Shown: piece after piece, positions 12,914-25,985 of the stretch
How the letters are laid out: the number at the start of each line of letters is the position of its first letter
Position numbering within the stretch: the first letter of the stretch is position 1
DNA from: Porodaedalea pini
Lineage: Eukaryota > Basidiomycota > Agaricomycetes > Hymenochaetales > Hymenochaetaceae
DNA: 64,000 nt
NCBI GenBank assembly: GCA_002794775.1
Contig: NBAY01000006.1
Span: 1,302,001-1,366,000 of the forward strand
Reading direction: 5' to 3'
Position numbers and translations under genes: made by a program
The notes under the pieces: generated by a model
The model's database searches: none
The model's input: only the letters and a program-made list of their open reading frames with translations
What the model was told of the DNA's origin: nothing

Positions 12914-14929
12914 TTTGCTTTTGTGGAGATGTAGAAAGGCAGGAGTATTTTTTTCCTGCAGAGACACGGCCAATGGGAAGAGAGAGACAATGTAAGGGCT
13001 GAATTTGGGGGCTTGGGGGATGAACCGTGGAAAGAGGCAGACCTAGAGGCGGAGTTGAAATATTGCATTCATGGCAAGCCGAATGAACAAACAAGGCCAA
13101 TGCATACCGTAACATCAAACTCAGAATTTTGCAACCACTCTCTGGTTGACTGCGTTTGCAAACAGTGACATTATTGGTGTAGGTTTTCTTTGATGAGTAT
13201 ACATTTTAGCTTTCTATTGGAAGGAAACGAAGGCGATGAGGAGAACTGCTTATGGAATCCATCTCAATGGCAGGATTACAGAATTCGTGCCAGAGCTTTC
13301 ATTGTCGCACAAAGAGGATACAAGGCGGACATATAGACCTTCTACACGCTCTATATGATGCTTTTCAGATAATTTGAACTATGCTTCGGTTTTGCTTCCG
13401 CCAGTGAGCATTTCAAGTTCAGCTGCGCCCCGCGCTCAAGCATCGGAGATTAAAAATGGCTTTGTCGTGGGAACACAGTGCTCCATTGGTATATTTTGCT
13501 CGAAAAGCTAGAATTTTATTTTCCAATTCCCAAGCTTGTAAGTTGTAACATCGCCATTCTATGCCTGTTCTATACAGGGGTAATCCTGCGCGAAATTATA
13601 TGTGCTTAGGTCTGCGATACTCATGAATCGCCTTGTATTTCTGAATACTTTGTATTCGTGAGAATTTGGTTCCTTCTTAGAAAGTCGACTATCTACCATC
13701 ACTTCGGCGAGATATTCAGCCTGGACGAGGGAACGCGCGATGCACTCGCTGACAGTCAGTATCCCTGATTAGAGTAGTCGCGTTGCGAATGCACGACCAG
13801 TGGCTGCGTCATGAGCATGTACGACGATTCTTGACAGCCATGATTTATGACTAACCAAAGGTCCCAAACAAACTGGAATGCTTGTGCACTCAGGATTCCA
13901 CATCTTCTGGTTGTGAACGCTGCTGCCTGGTCGGGATCCTGAAGTGGGTCTCCGAGAGCTGTAGTGTTATCTCTTGATACACTTCGTTGTCTTTGCCCTG
14001 ATCTGAAAGCACTAGGGAAAAAGCCATCCAAATACGCCCCACTGTATGACTTGTCGCATGAAAATCGGACTTTATAGCGCGCGGATTTACTCAAGGGACA
14101 TTTGGCTACATCCGAAAGCTTGGATCTTATTCGTGCATGCCCAGTAATTCTGCTCAAGTTTATCACTGTCGAAGTCACATACGACAAGACCAATACGGTT
14201 GACTTAGATTTTCAGTGGATGGAGACACGGCATCGTGAGCTTCGGACACAGGCAAGTTGAGCGCGTTCAATTTTGAATCGTGAGTGAAGGAGGATCTTCA
14301 ATGATTCATGGATGTCCGCATGACCATCAGATTTGACAGAGGTGTATCCGAGCCAAGAATCGTCTTACACTCGGTATACTTATTCTCGCTCACCATTATA
14401 GGTACCAATGCCTTTCTCCGGCAATCGCTTGTTTGTTGTCTTACAGCGGTCGGACCATGAAATGAGTCACCCAGCTTCAGATATTGGCATCACCTTCATA
14501 GTTCAAATCGTCCCCGTTTTGCTATGTTGGGTCCTTCAACTCCACTTCTTCCTTATATCGTGAAATTTTGTGGTTATATCTGGCAGATCTCCTGGCCTAA
14601 GCAATCTTTAGTCGCTCACGGTGAAGCAGATGATAGTAGTCTAGTGCTTCGCTTTCTTTGTGGACTAAGTTGTATGGAACGAAACGGCCATCAATTATTT
14701 GTACATTAACGACATTGTCGAACTACTTTGTTTCTACATTGCCTTCCCCATGTCCTATTCCTATCCAGATGCTGGTGAATACTGGTAGTTAAATGCCACT
14801 GCTATTTACTATCTGGTCGAGTCAAGAGTACGATATCACAGTAACACATTAGTTTCGAATGCACGGAGGGATAAAGAGCGGAGGTGAAGATGATATAAGA
14901 CTGTTGAAGATGAGTAAAGAAGAGAGAGG
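12914..14929. other. Two-kilobase stretch without a recognised gene
   Basis: The longest open frame is a 145-codon minus-strand one at 13756-14193, with no family resemblance and no clear splice partners. Composition is close to neighbouring intergenic DNA. Nothing else is supported. Confidence 0.4.
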
Positions 14930-17345
14930 TCACAGTTGAGCCCACCCCTCGCCCTCCGGGAGCTTCAACTCATCTCTTTCAAGCAAATAATCTTTCACCT
15001 TGCCATTTCGTCGACGTCCGCGAGCGCGGATCGTATCTTCTCCACTAATATCCTCCTCTTCACAGTCTCGATCGGTCGCAGGACCGAAATCCATCCCAGC
15101 GCCTTCGTCACTGTTGTCGTCTGTAGGGACAAGGCGATCGCCGGCCTCACCAGCCATGTGGTAGTCACGCCCGTTCGGAACAAAGCCTCGACGTGGAGCT
15201 AGAAGGCCTGCCTCAGCTTTGAAACGCGCTCGCGTGATTGTTGGTTGGGCACGCTGCTGTAGGGCACTGAACGTACGTTGAAGCGTGGCGAACGCGTGCG
15301 GTTCTCTGTCTCTGTCCTTCTCCTTTTCCCGCTCTTTTTCCCTTTCCCTCTCGTGCTGAGAAGCATTATCAAATCGTGCGGCCATGCTGCTCACGACTCC
15401 CCCGCTGTTGTCTCCACTACCCCGCCGTTGGACGCCAAAGGAGTTTGCGAACGGCGAGGTCGGATCAAGGTCGGCCGCAGCATCCCCATCGAAGTCGAGC
15501 AAACGCGGACGCGCCGCAAACTGCGCACTCTCAGGCCGCTTACGACGTGGCGGTGGTAAAGGCGAACTCGAGTTCGAATTCGAACCGTTACCAGTAAGCC
15601 GCCCTGCAAGTGTCGGGGAGGAAGGCTGATGCATGCTTTGCGAGCGCGTAGGGCGGGAATTATTGGGGGAAACTGGTGACGAATGGGGTGAGGGTGGAGG
15701 CGACGATGAAGGTGAGTTTTCCTTGGAAATACCGGAGGTGGAGATTGACTTGGTGACTGGCGATGTGACAGCCGGAGGAGTGCGTTGAGCGTGATAGGAT
15801 TGATAAGACGGGGAGCGGACATGTCGAGCATGACCAGATGAGGAGCGAACGCTCGGCCTACGCGCAGGATGCGTCGGAGGAGGGGAGAACTGTTCAGACG
15901 ACGACAACTGTCGACTCTTTGCAGACTGTCGCTCCTTCTCCCCGTTATCCGACGAAGCAGACGAGTTGAGAGAAATGCGATCGGGTGACGTCGTCCGTGT
16001 TCGAGTCCGTGAATGCGACAACAGTCGTGCGCTCGCAACCTCCGCGAGGCTCGCCTCGCTAGGTGCGCCCGAGTCTGACTTCACAGTTGCAGCAATGAAC
16101 GTCCGTGGTGGACGCGGTACAGGCCTTCGTCCGCCCTTATCAGGGCTGCGACTTGAACTCTGCGTGCGATCACGCTCTTTGCCATGACTCAGCGGAACTG
16201 AGATGTCCGAGGAAGATCGGATGACTTCGAGCACACGCGTGCGGCCCGCTTCGTCTTGCGCACGCTTGAGAGACGCGCCGACACGCGAGGCCAGTAGAGA
16301 CTGTTGCATCAGGGGCGTCACGCGATGCGGTGGCAGCGGAGGGACGTTTTGTGGCGGAGATGAAGAAGTAGAGGCGGAATTGCTGGAAGCGCTTTGGCGC
16401 ACTGGAGCGGAATGTGCTGGCTTCACCGGGATTGGAGGAGGCTTTTGCGGTACAATCGACGAGGACATGTGGGAAGGCTTACGTGGCGGGAGAGGCGGCG
16501 TACGTCCCGCGCCGGAGGAATTGGGTTGAAACGTACCCGAGTGTGTCTTTGCGCGTTGCAGGAACGGGTTTGTCGAGCCTGGTGAAACACCCACACCATC
16601 TACACGAGGCTTGGAGGGTACGGGAGGGACTGCAGGAGTGGAAGACAACGACGCACGCCGAGGAGAGCCCGAGGACGGATGGGTTGGATGGGGAAGACTG
16701 GCCGCATTGGTGTCTTGAAAAAATGGGTTTGTATGCGCAGGCCCAGACTTCGGGAGTGATGCAGGATCATCTGACGTGGGAGGGTCGACTTCAAAAGCAG
16801 ACCCCGAGTTTGACAAGGGAGGAGGGAAACGATAAGTTGTGGGAGACGATGGGCTCGCTGTAAACGGTTCGGTATAACGTTCACTCTGGAAAATTCACGG
16901 GAAAAGACGTACCTTGAACAAATACGTTTGCCTCATTAACATCTCCACCGCGACGAACATGCGTTAAGAGGCGCAACGCAGCCAGCAATTGACCGCCTGA
17001 CATTTCTTTCTGAGGCATCTGGGACGCGAAGAGATGTAAGACCTACACAATGAAATCAAGAGTCTCAGCACAACATCACAAAAGATGCACTCATTTTGTC
17101 CAGGAGCTCACCTTGTCAATCACCCCAGACCCGAGGTCCCTAAAGCGACCTTTCATCCACGCCCGCACCACAGGAAGGCTGACTCGCCTGCTCTCGAGCT
17201 CGTCATCCGACGGCCTTGGTTGAGCACCTAGATCTCCGTCTTCATCTCCAGCATCGACAATGTCTCGCAATGCTTCGACATAGATATTGTATTCTGTATC
17301 AGAAAGGGCCGAGAGATGCAGGAATAAGCTGCGTTTCGGCGTCAT
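14930..17345 (-). CDS. Pro/Ser-rich NPF-motif protein
   Basis: Three exons (17345-17112, 17042-16913, 16857-14930) with 69-nt and 55-nt GT-AG introns give 763 residues in frame. The first ~120 residues are a compact helical module (LFLHLSALSDTEYNIYVEAL ... VIDKVLHLFASQM ... QLLAALRLLTHV ... NVFVQ) that recalls an EF-hand/EH-like fold of fungal proteins. The rest is disordered, rich in Pro, Ser and Arg, with poly-proline SH3-ligand-like runs (PPLPPRKP, PPPIPVKP). It carries two NPF motifs (TNPFFQD, STNPFLQR), the short ligand bound by EH domains of endocytic adaptors. A cytoplasmic scaffold in endocytosis or actin-patch traffic is inferred. The start is uncertain; an upstream exon around 17420-17500 is possible. 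Confidence 0.72.
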
Positions 17346-18430
17346 GGATGACGGGGCGCAACGCGGAAGATGCGAGCTCAAAGGTCTGGAAGTCACAGAG
17401 GCGTAACGGTTACACAGCGGACATGAGTTTAGAGGTTATCGACCGCAATGTCGATATCGTCTGCGACGTCGTCGTCGAAGAACAAGTCGAAGGAGGAACT
17501 TGACGCTGTGCAAGCTGTGCAAGTACATGGCGCCTTCGGCTATTGCCGTCCACTGCATACATGCCGAGCCTGACGCGAGCTCGTCTACTAACTACACTTG
17601 TCCCAACATGTACATGTTGAACGTCCCTAATCAGCTCGGCGCACTTAATTGAATCTGTTTACTGTCTAATCTTTCATCGAGAGTCGCGATGTAGGTTGAT
17701 GGCGTTAGTCTACTCTCAATCTTATCCAACTTGCTCCTTTCAGGTGAGAGAGTACGTTCATATCTCGTGAGTAAATTATATAGCATCGCGGAGAGAAGGG
17801 CGTAATGGCGACCGAGATCCAGGGCCGCACTCATGCAAATCCGCGCGAAGTGTCCACCGTGGATAAGGACGATCTAAAGAAAGGTCTAATGGACTAACTG
17901 CACGTCTACGGTTTGTATTTGTAACATAATGGTATAGTCAACAGCTTCTTCTCTTCACCCGTCCTGAATACTCTACGTCATCGCCCTTGAGAAACAGGTG
18001 TTCGGGTATAACGGACGAGGGAGCAACCGACTGCGCATCCCGCTTGACATTCATTCAATCCCGCGGGCAATAAATATTATATTATACGTAGATACTCGAC
18101 GTGAGAGCCGCCCCAGTTTGGGGCGCGCTCATACGACGAGATGTCCATATGGGACATGGCATAACAGGACAATATGTGGCCTCTTACAGCTGTGTAAAAG
18201 AAGGCTCTCGATTATATAGAGCATAGGCTAAAAGCGAGAAACTCGCAACCAGACCTTACGTAGAAAAAAAACATCTTTTGATCTGTAGCTCATGATGAAG
18301 TCGGAGATGCGTATGCATCGATAGGTTTCACAACGTGCAAGACAGATTGGAACTATACACAATTCATTGGGATAATAGCTGAAGGCGCCCCAGAAACACA
18401 GTCTTTCAGAAGGAAGCATCTCTATTCAGC
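17346..18430. other. Intergenic, nothing recognised
   Basis: This holds the promoter side of the NPF-motif gene and the 3' side of SET copy 2. Only short frames without resemblance are present. An acidic minus-strand patch near 17441-17505 might be a 5' exon of the NPF-motif gene but cannot be joined in frame by eye. Confidence 0.35.
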
Positions 18431-19690
18431 TCACCGCATCCTCCCCCAGAATGGCATCGTCGTCGGCTCACGCAACCAGTCTTTCCAGTCATCTGCGCTC
18501 AAAAATCCACCGTCACCGTCTTCGAGCACCGGCACCCAATGCACTGCTTCAGTCGCCCACTTAGTAAAGTTCTCCTCGTCGCCTAGCGCTGCGTACGTGC
18601 ACGTCAGCCAGCGGATGGCGACGGCACGAGCTTGGTTCAGACCCTCCATCTGAGCGGCGTCTACCAGCGTTCGCATGTGTTCGAGAAGGCGCTTCGTCGT
18701 ACCCGGATCGCGAATTGAGTTGTCGAACCACATTTTCCACATTGGAAAGAGGGAGCAGCAGGAGATCCTGATGAGCTTTCGGCGTTTGTTGCTCGCTGCA
18801 ATGGCAGATGGGGGAGAAGTGCAGATATCACATCTGCATGTGAAGCAGTACTTCGTCTGCAGGTCATTCTGGCGTATGGCTTGTGGCGAACAGAGACTAG
18901 CGTATGTGATTGTGACCTCTTCGTCAACGGTGATATCGCGTGTCGCACGAAGCTCGACCACGAGCGTCTTCTTATCAAAGCATACACTTGCGTTCGGCGA
19001 ACAGCTAAAGCAGACCTAGATGGTTAGGAGAATGTTATGACGAACAGTGGAGAAAAGAATGCACCTATGATTAACCATAGAAATGTCCAAGCATACACCT
19101 CCGTAATTGCGAGAAAACTTGGCTTGGGGAAAGTAGCATTGCACCGAGTTGGTACGAATGATTCCCATAATAGGACCACACTTGTCTGGGGGTTTGCAGT
19201 TGTGAAGTGAGAGAAGCTTCGCGCGATCCTCAGGTTCAAGCACATCGACCAATTGTGACAACCGTTTCTCCGTGGCCTCCCAGCCTCGCGGCTGAACATA
19301 GCAGACCGGGACCAACACCAATGCGCGCTCCCGAACGATCGTCTCACCGCATGAGATGTCGCGATTTGCGATCATGCCACGACCTTTCCCTGCGATAGGA
19401 CGAATGTCATAGGGATGTGGAACGGGCGTGTCTGGGATCTCCCATCCAGTCCATTCACTGTAGCATTTGTTCAATTCCTCGTACAGATGCCAAATGCCAA
19501 CGACACGCTCGCAATCTGGCGTCCTGCGCATGCGATAGGCCATCACTGGGCGGCCAGCTCTGTTATACGCTTCCTCTGAGTAGTCGGCATCATCAGCAGA
19601 AGTTATCAGACTTTCGAGTTCGGATAGAGGGAGATGCTTTTTGATTGACGAGGCTAGCAATGAGGCATTAGAGATAGTTGGCGCTGACAT
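18431..19690 (-). CDS. SET-domain protein, copy 2 (inverted paralogue)
   Basis: Two exons (19690-19065 and 19004-18431) with a 60-nt intron give 399 residues. The intron falls at the same codon as in copy 1 and again splits the NHSCSPN motif. The two proteins align over their whole length (PHPYDIRPIAGKGRGMIANR, ISCGETIVRER, ELRATRDITVDEEVTITY, FTCRCDIC, PMWKMWFDN, EPTTMPFWGRMR), with clear amino-acid divergence and a freer N-terminus. They are therefore old paralogues rather than a recent copy. The predicted role is the same: a SAM-dependent lysine methyltransferase of unknown substrate. The frame and key motif are intact, so both copies look functional. Confidence 0.9.
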
Positions 19691-20526
19691 TAATATTGAC
19701 GAGACAGGCTTCTACCACAGACCTGTCGTGTTTGAGAGATGACCGTTGTGCTTTGTCTTTGAGAAACACGCGTTTCGTGGCAATATGCCGAAGAACTCGC
19801 CTGAGGGCGTGGCAACGCCTTTGCTTCAACAGGCTCACGAAATTATATACATTTTTTACTCACGCGTAAGTCTTGTCAACTTCTTCCCAATATTCATGCA
19901 ATTAGCTAAAGCTCACGGAGCACTTCGTACTTAATGATAAACGACAGACTATCAACGACAACAACGCAACAAAAAAGGAGCTTCAAGAGAGACGATAAAG
20001 GCAAGCCCAACTTCTGGAAATGCGAGTTTTAGCTACGCGCTCGCACGGCGGGATGTGCAAAGCAGCTGAGTAAAGTCCGACAGCGGGAGGACGAGCAGAC
20101 AGACAGCGCTGCTGTTGTGGTAAATGGACAAGGCGGCGGCAAGGGAGAAGAGTGGAGGGTGGAAGGAAGACGGGAAAAGGGCAAAGAGCGACTTTGGGAT
20201 CAAGACCAAGGCGTCTCGCGATGAGGCGCCTATATAATAAATGACTGGAAGAATCGATAGCTCAGACACGGAATTCGACACGAACATAACGGCGGCGTAC
20301 GAGTTGAGGGAGTCGGAAGTTCCAAGGGAGAGCGGATGTATCGAATAGACAAGGAGATGGTACAGTCGGCACAATAGATAGGATAATCAGGGGATACAGC
20401 AGACGCAGACCAATATACGATGCGGAGAGCAAGATAGGGCGCGGAATGGGATGCAGAGCGTGCACAGATAAACACACCGAAGACGCTTTAAAGTCTATGG
20501 GTGAAGATGGCGGTCGGAGGATCACA
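19691..20526. other. Intergenic, nothing recognised
   Basis: This region lies between the start of SET copy 2 and the stop of the bHLH gene. It probably holds the promoter of the former and the 3' untranslated region of the latter. There are no supported features. Confidence 0.35.
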
Positions 20527-22120
20527 TTAGAACATTAGGGCGTTGAGGTGTCGACCACCTCCGCCGCCAACCGAAATTTGCTGTGGTTGCTGCTGTGGCT
20601 GAGAGTTCCAAGAGGCACCCGGAAGGCTGATGGAAAGGCTGGGCCTGCGTCCAAACGCCGCGCCTGAGCCAACGCTGCCATCAAATGGGGCGGGGCTGCC
20701 CCCCGCGCTTCCGCCATTTGTATTACCATCCGCGCTGCCGACAGAGCTCGCATCGTCTAGCTCGGGACTAGCAAACATCTGCTGTTGAGCCGCTGCCTGC
20801 TGCTGCTGAAGGAAGAACGGGTTCCCACCGAGCGGCGACCCAGGTCCACCTGCGCTGACTGGAGGGGTGAAAGTGCCCGCACCGGCGACGGCGAGCTGCT
20901 GTGCCCACTGGTGCTGGGCCTGCTGGCCGAGGAAGAGACCCATCTGGTTCTGGCCCTGCGCACCCCAGCCTGCAAGCTTATCGTGGCCGATCTGCTGAGC
21001 TTGTACAGCAAAGTCCGGATGGACGGGCAGAGCATGAGACGCGCCGTGCGGGAGACCGTTGGGCTCGTACATCGTGTGGACGCCCGCGGCAAGAGCAGGG
21101 TGCGAGGGCATACCGTCGAAGCCAAGGCCGCGTGCGAAACTGAGTTGTTGTTGGTGCTGCTGCTGTTGCTGGAGGAGACCGAGCTGGTTGACCTGGCTTA
21201 CATTGGGAATTGGGGCGGCGGCGTTGGATACGGGGCCCTTAAAAGCAGGGTTCATGCGAATGAAGTCGTCGTCACCATCGTCCATGCCCTCCTCCTCGCG
21301 CTCCTGCATCACAAGCTCGTACGCCCTGCGTTCCTCCTCGCCCATCTCACCGAGTCGTTCTCCATCCCATCCTCCGAGGCCACCTGCGCCCTCGACGTCC
21401 TGCGGGCTGATCAGGTTAAGAAACTCGGGCGAGCGCGGCGGCTCCTCTACGCGTGGGAGGCCTGCACGGGCTCGCCATTCGTTGAGCTCGCGGCGGAGAG
21501 CATCAGATTCAGCGCGGATGAGACGAAGCTCACGCGCTGCGAGAAGACGTGTACGGCGCGACTGATGGATGAGCGCGATACTAGAGTTAACGATCGCGGA
21601 CTTGGACGGCCGTCTCACTGTCGCGAGGTTCGGAAGGAGCGCAGCAAGGTCCTTTGCGAAGCTCGTGAGAAACACGATCCGATGATTAGAGATAAACGTA
21701 CGAGGAAACGACCGTTGAGCGTCTCGCGACGCGCTCTCTCCACTGCATTGTGCGTCGCACGACGCTCAGCGGTGTTAGCGCGCCTGTTTGCCTTGCGCTT
21801 TCCTGTACCTGCTCCAGCGTTTGCTGTAGCACTGCTGATCTATTGCCATAACAAAAAAAGAAGAATCAGCGATCCGCGCAGCACCTCGATGATAATCAGA
21901 ATGTTGAAAGACAAAATCCGACACGTCGAACAAGTCCAGGAAAGGAATGTGGCAACAGAAAGGAGTAACTTACGACATTGTCACTGTCAATGGGAGTTGG
22001 GAGGGATCCAAAGCCAGCGGATCTAGGCGAGAGTGGGGTGGCAGGCGGGTGAGAGGGCGGGGGAGATCCGGCAGTCGAGCCGGTAGTGGAAGACGGCGTG
22101 CTTGCTTCCTGGAGCGACAT
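20527..22120 (-). CDS. bHLH transcription factor
   Basis: Three exons (22120-21974, 21839-21702, 21651-20527) with introns of 134 and 50 nt, all phase 0, give 469 residues. Splicing exon 2 to exon 3 completes a basic helix-loop-helix. The basic region is HNAVERARRE with the His/Glu/Arg set of E-box binders, helix 1 is LNGRFLDLAALLPNL, the loop is RRPSKS, and helix 2 is AIVNSSIALIHQSRR. It continues into a coiled, zipper-like segment (LRLIRAESDALRRELNEW). The C-terminal 300 residues are rich in Gln, Gly and Ser with poly-Gln runs, typical of activation regions. A nuclear dimeric DNA-binding regulator is predicted; targets are unknown. Upstream DNA (22121-22740) is a long candidate leader with CT-rich tracts on the coding strand. 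Confidence 0.87.
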
Positions 22121-25100
22121 GCTTGCTGTCAGTGTTGTTGATTTCGAAGATCAAGTCTGGTGCGGGGAAAGCGTAGCGTTGCGGGTGGAGAAAGTCGATA
22201 AGTCGGAGCTAATTGCTGAAGGTTTGGTGCCTTCCGAGTTGGAAAAAAAAGTTCGAGTCGAGCGAATCGAGCGGGAATGACAGGGGCAGGTATGGGTGCG
22301 ATAAAGGTTACAAGTGGAGATACGAGGTATGTGAGGTGCAGGGGAGTCCAAAGGGAGGTTCGCGATTGCTCAGCGTAACCTGGAAAAGAAAATGGTTTCG
22401 AGGTCGAGGTTGGTGCGAGTTGATGAGGCGAAAGAACAATAAGCGGACACGCGATTGCTCAGCGGAATCCGAATGATGTTCTGGTAGTGTGATTGAGGCT
22501 CGTCGACGTGCTGAAGGCGAGTGGTCGAGTGTTGATGGTGGGCTGTGCGTGCGCAAAACGAGTCGCGAGTGATCTCAAGCGTACTGTCTCTTAGAGAGTC
22601 GGGATATGGAGGGCGCGTCCGGTTGCTGAGGGAGAATAAGGTCGGAAGGTGAGAGGCCGGCAAGGGTCGCGAGATCTGCTCGTCGGTGCATCGTCAGCGT
22701 CGATGGGGTCGTCGATGTCGTCGTTGATGGCGGTCAAAGTCATGCACACACACGATAAGCATACGAAAAAAATCGGAAAAAAAGGGAGAAATGTGACGCA
22801 CTCCAGGCGGTATCCTTGTTACGGCTGAGGGCTGGTCGGGAAGAAGGGGGACGGACGGGAGGAGGAAGAAAAGAGGGGAAGTGCACGTCGAGGAGCTCAG
22901 AACATGTCAGTGGGGAGAGCCAAAACGCCATCAGTCGTCTTTCGTTGTTCTAATATCGCTCGGCAGTTTCCGACTTCATGACTCCCACGCTACCTGCTGC
23001 ATCGCTCCGGCCAGCGATAACCTGTCCTCCGTCCACGCCATCGCTTGCTCTCTGTCGCCTCGTCCAAGCGATCAAATTTCCTCTCAACCATAACTTCCCT
23101 TGCTCGACCCTTGGTCTCAGCAAGTGGGCAGTCCTCGGAGTCGGAGAAACACTCCACGTTCCCGCGTAGAATACAACATTATGCCAAACGCGTTCAGGTC
23201 TGCTTTCCCAGCTGCTTACAGGCCTCGAGGATAGATCGACCCTCGGATTCAGAAGCTGATCAGAGCCATCATGTCCGTTCTTCTCCTATCTCATCGACGT
23301 GGCTGCTCGTCTTCTCTGCATTCATTTGTCTAAACTCAGCCCTTCGGCGCATGGCGCGTATGAACTATCGTTAACCAGTCTCGCCATCCGAAGCTGCACT
23401 GTGGGCTCTGGCTGCAATCCCCTCGTCTACTAGAGATTGCTGCTATGTGACCGTATCCGTATGCAGCTAACAGAGTTATCAGTCTCCCATGCCGTGCAAT
23501 CAAATTTGATCTCCGATTCCAGTATCTATCTCACTTCTTCCCGCGTCTCCTATCTCTCCCGCGGCCGATTTCTAGGCCAGAGGTGACCGAAGTGCTAGGT
23601 GATGAAGTGTCGACCATCGCGGCAACACCTTGGCATAAGTGAGTCGATTCAGCACAAGTCCTGTCCTTCAGACTCTGAACTGATGTCCCTGACGTCGCTG
23701 TTGCATTCTATCGTTGATGTCTGATCGTACTTCCTGCATAGATTTAATCTTACTCTAATAATCCAGTTTTTAATGCACGGAATGAAATCAACATCAAGAT
23801 CTCAACTTGGACCAATCTTATTTGCACTTCCCAACTCGCCCATCTTGCACATGGCTGTCCATTATTCTAATTGTATTCCCTCAAGCTCCGTACTGCATTG
23901 TTCAACTTTAGTATCCAGTAGATGCTATCACGGGCCTCCAGTGGGTGTTATACCTGTATTAATTCCTAGAATATAACCCTGATTTTGTGGCATCTTGCCC
24001 AAGCTGTTTGCCTCCCTTACTTTCCAGCTGAAGAGCATATCCAATTCTAGTGCAATTATGATACTCACATATTCCGCACTCTCATGGCCTCAAGGCCCGT
24101 GAAAATCACATTCATGTTGTTTATTGCTGTGTGGAAATCATGTTGCAGTTCATGTGTCAGTGCCTTTATGTCTGGGGCATTGTGAACATAAAATCATTGT
24201 CAACCATATCTTGAGCACTTGCAGGTGAACCTATCCTCCTCACAACTCTTCTGTTAAATACTTATTTGAAACACTGGGAGATAGTCAAAGAAGCAAGCTC
24301 TTAACATAGTCAATGGTGTGTATTGTACTTTTACTCATACAAACTATGCCTTGTCTCAGATTGATGCTCCCTATCATATCTCATTTCAACCCTGACTGCA
24401 CAAGTGCATCATCTTTGAGTTCTTTCCTCTGTGTACTAAGGGTCTCAGAATGACAGCTGATTTGAGGCAATATCTCACATCAGATTATATTTCCTCAGAT
24501 CTCTCAAATATCATCATAGGTTTTGAATCTTCAGCATTGCATTGACAGAGCACATACTGGCTTTATATGAAGGATCATGTAGAGTCTCAGTTTGTACTGG
24601 ATTGGAGTGTGAACTGGGGCTGGATGGTGTTTCAGAGGGTAGCACAGAATAATGTTTGAGGGGGTGCCACAGTAATGGTGCTTTAAAGGGTGCCACAACT
24701 GCTCTGAGTGTGGTGGGCATGACGCGTCTTTGCGCTGATCATTATATTCCAAATAGGGAAATCCCTTCTGATGCGCCTCTGCAACCTTGCACATTTCATT
24801 TCTCCACAACGGGACCATAAAATTTTCTGAAACTTTGTACACATGTAGAGGAGGGTGTGTTCTAAATGAATCTATAAAAAAAAATCAAAAAAATAGGACA
24901 GGCATGTATTATGATATGTAGTTTTTAGGTACTGTAAACCCTGTTGCACTCTGTTGCGCAAGAACGGGCCCACAGGACACAGCCAAAGTGTGCAGAAATA
25001 CTCAGAAGGGGCTGGAGTGTGTGAATGTGAAGTCAGAAGGGAGAAAAACAAACAGCATGAAGTATGGTACTTAGTCTGGAGGGACTGTAATCCCGGATCA

Positions 25101-25647
25101 AAAGAAGATTGATCTCGGTGTTCTCGGTGGTGATCTCAGTGATGGTAAAGATAGAAGGTAGGACGGATCATGATCTGGCTGATTAATTTAGCACTTTAAC
25201 TATAAACAGCAAGGCCGGTGGAGGCCAGTGGAGGCCGTGTGGGAAAAAGTAAGCACATATGACATACAAGATGATAAAGCCTGCTCTGAGTCGGAAACGC
25301 TGATGCATCGACCAGGGCCCGATGACAAACTGACAATTACTATGCAGATCTGAAGAGCTGTAAAGCGAAACAGGTAGGTCAGCGGTTCCACTAACCCCCA
25401 CCTGTTATCTGCAGGTTTTTCACTCTCAGTGGATTGAATACAACCACCCTAGCCTAACCCTTCACAATTCATGGCCTGATATATAATATAACCAAGCTAG
25501 AGTTAGAGAAATTATAGTAATCAGTCTTCTTTCTAACAGTAAAGTGTGAGACTAAATACCACCTCTATAGAGCAGTAGTTAAAAGACCATGGTATATGTG
25601 AGGAAATGTCACATGTGATATATAGTAGTTCATCTAGTATGTCTGCT

Positions 25648-25739
25648 AGAACTGATTTGAGATGACCAAGAGTATTGATTTGGTGTTATCTATTTATCCA
25701 TCATGTGATTTGTATTTATAATTTTCTCAAATCAGTTCT
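25648..25739. repeat. 92-bp hairpin with 15-bp perfect arms
   Basis: AGAACTGATTTGAGA at 25648-25662 is exactly inverted at 25725-25739, with a 62-bp AT-rich loop. It may be a very small foldback element or the remnant of terminal inverted repeats. No target-site duplication is obvious. Confidence 0.5.
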
Positions 25740-25844
25740 TTAACTATATATACTGACTCTATAGGTAGGACTCTCGGAAGCGAGCCCTATAGATATTCCT
25801 AGAGGGTATTCCGCCCCGGAATGGGGGGGCCGTTCCCAGGTTCG

Positions 25845-25985
25845 GTTCGCACTCCGACCGAACTCCGACCGACCCCGACCGACTCCGACCGACTCCGACT
25901 GAACTCCGACCCTCCCTGACGGAACTCTGACGGAACTCCGACCAAACTCTGACTGACCCCAACCGACCAAACTCCAACAGGCTCT
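25845..25985. repeat. Degenerate tandem repeat, ACTCCGACCG-like unit
   Basis: About a dozen imperfect copies of a 10-11 bp unit (ACTCCGACCG / ACTCTGACGG) follow each other. They form a GC-rich island inside AT-rich DNA just right of the 92-bp hairpin. No open reading frame explains it. Confidence 0.6.

Noticed and set aside
24514..25401. Short minus-strand frames as transposase remnants
   Set aside because: No catalytic motif or domain could be read; AT-rich frames of this size occur by chance.
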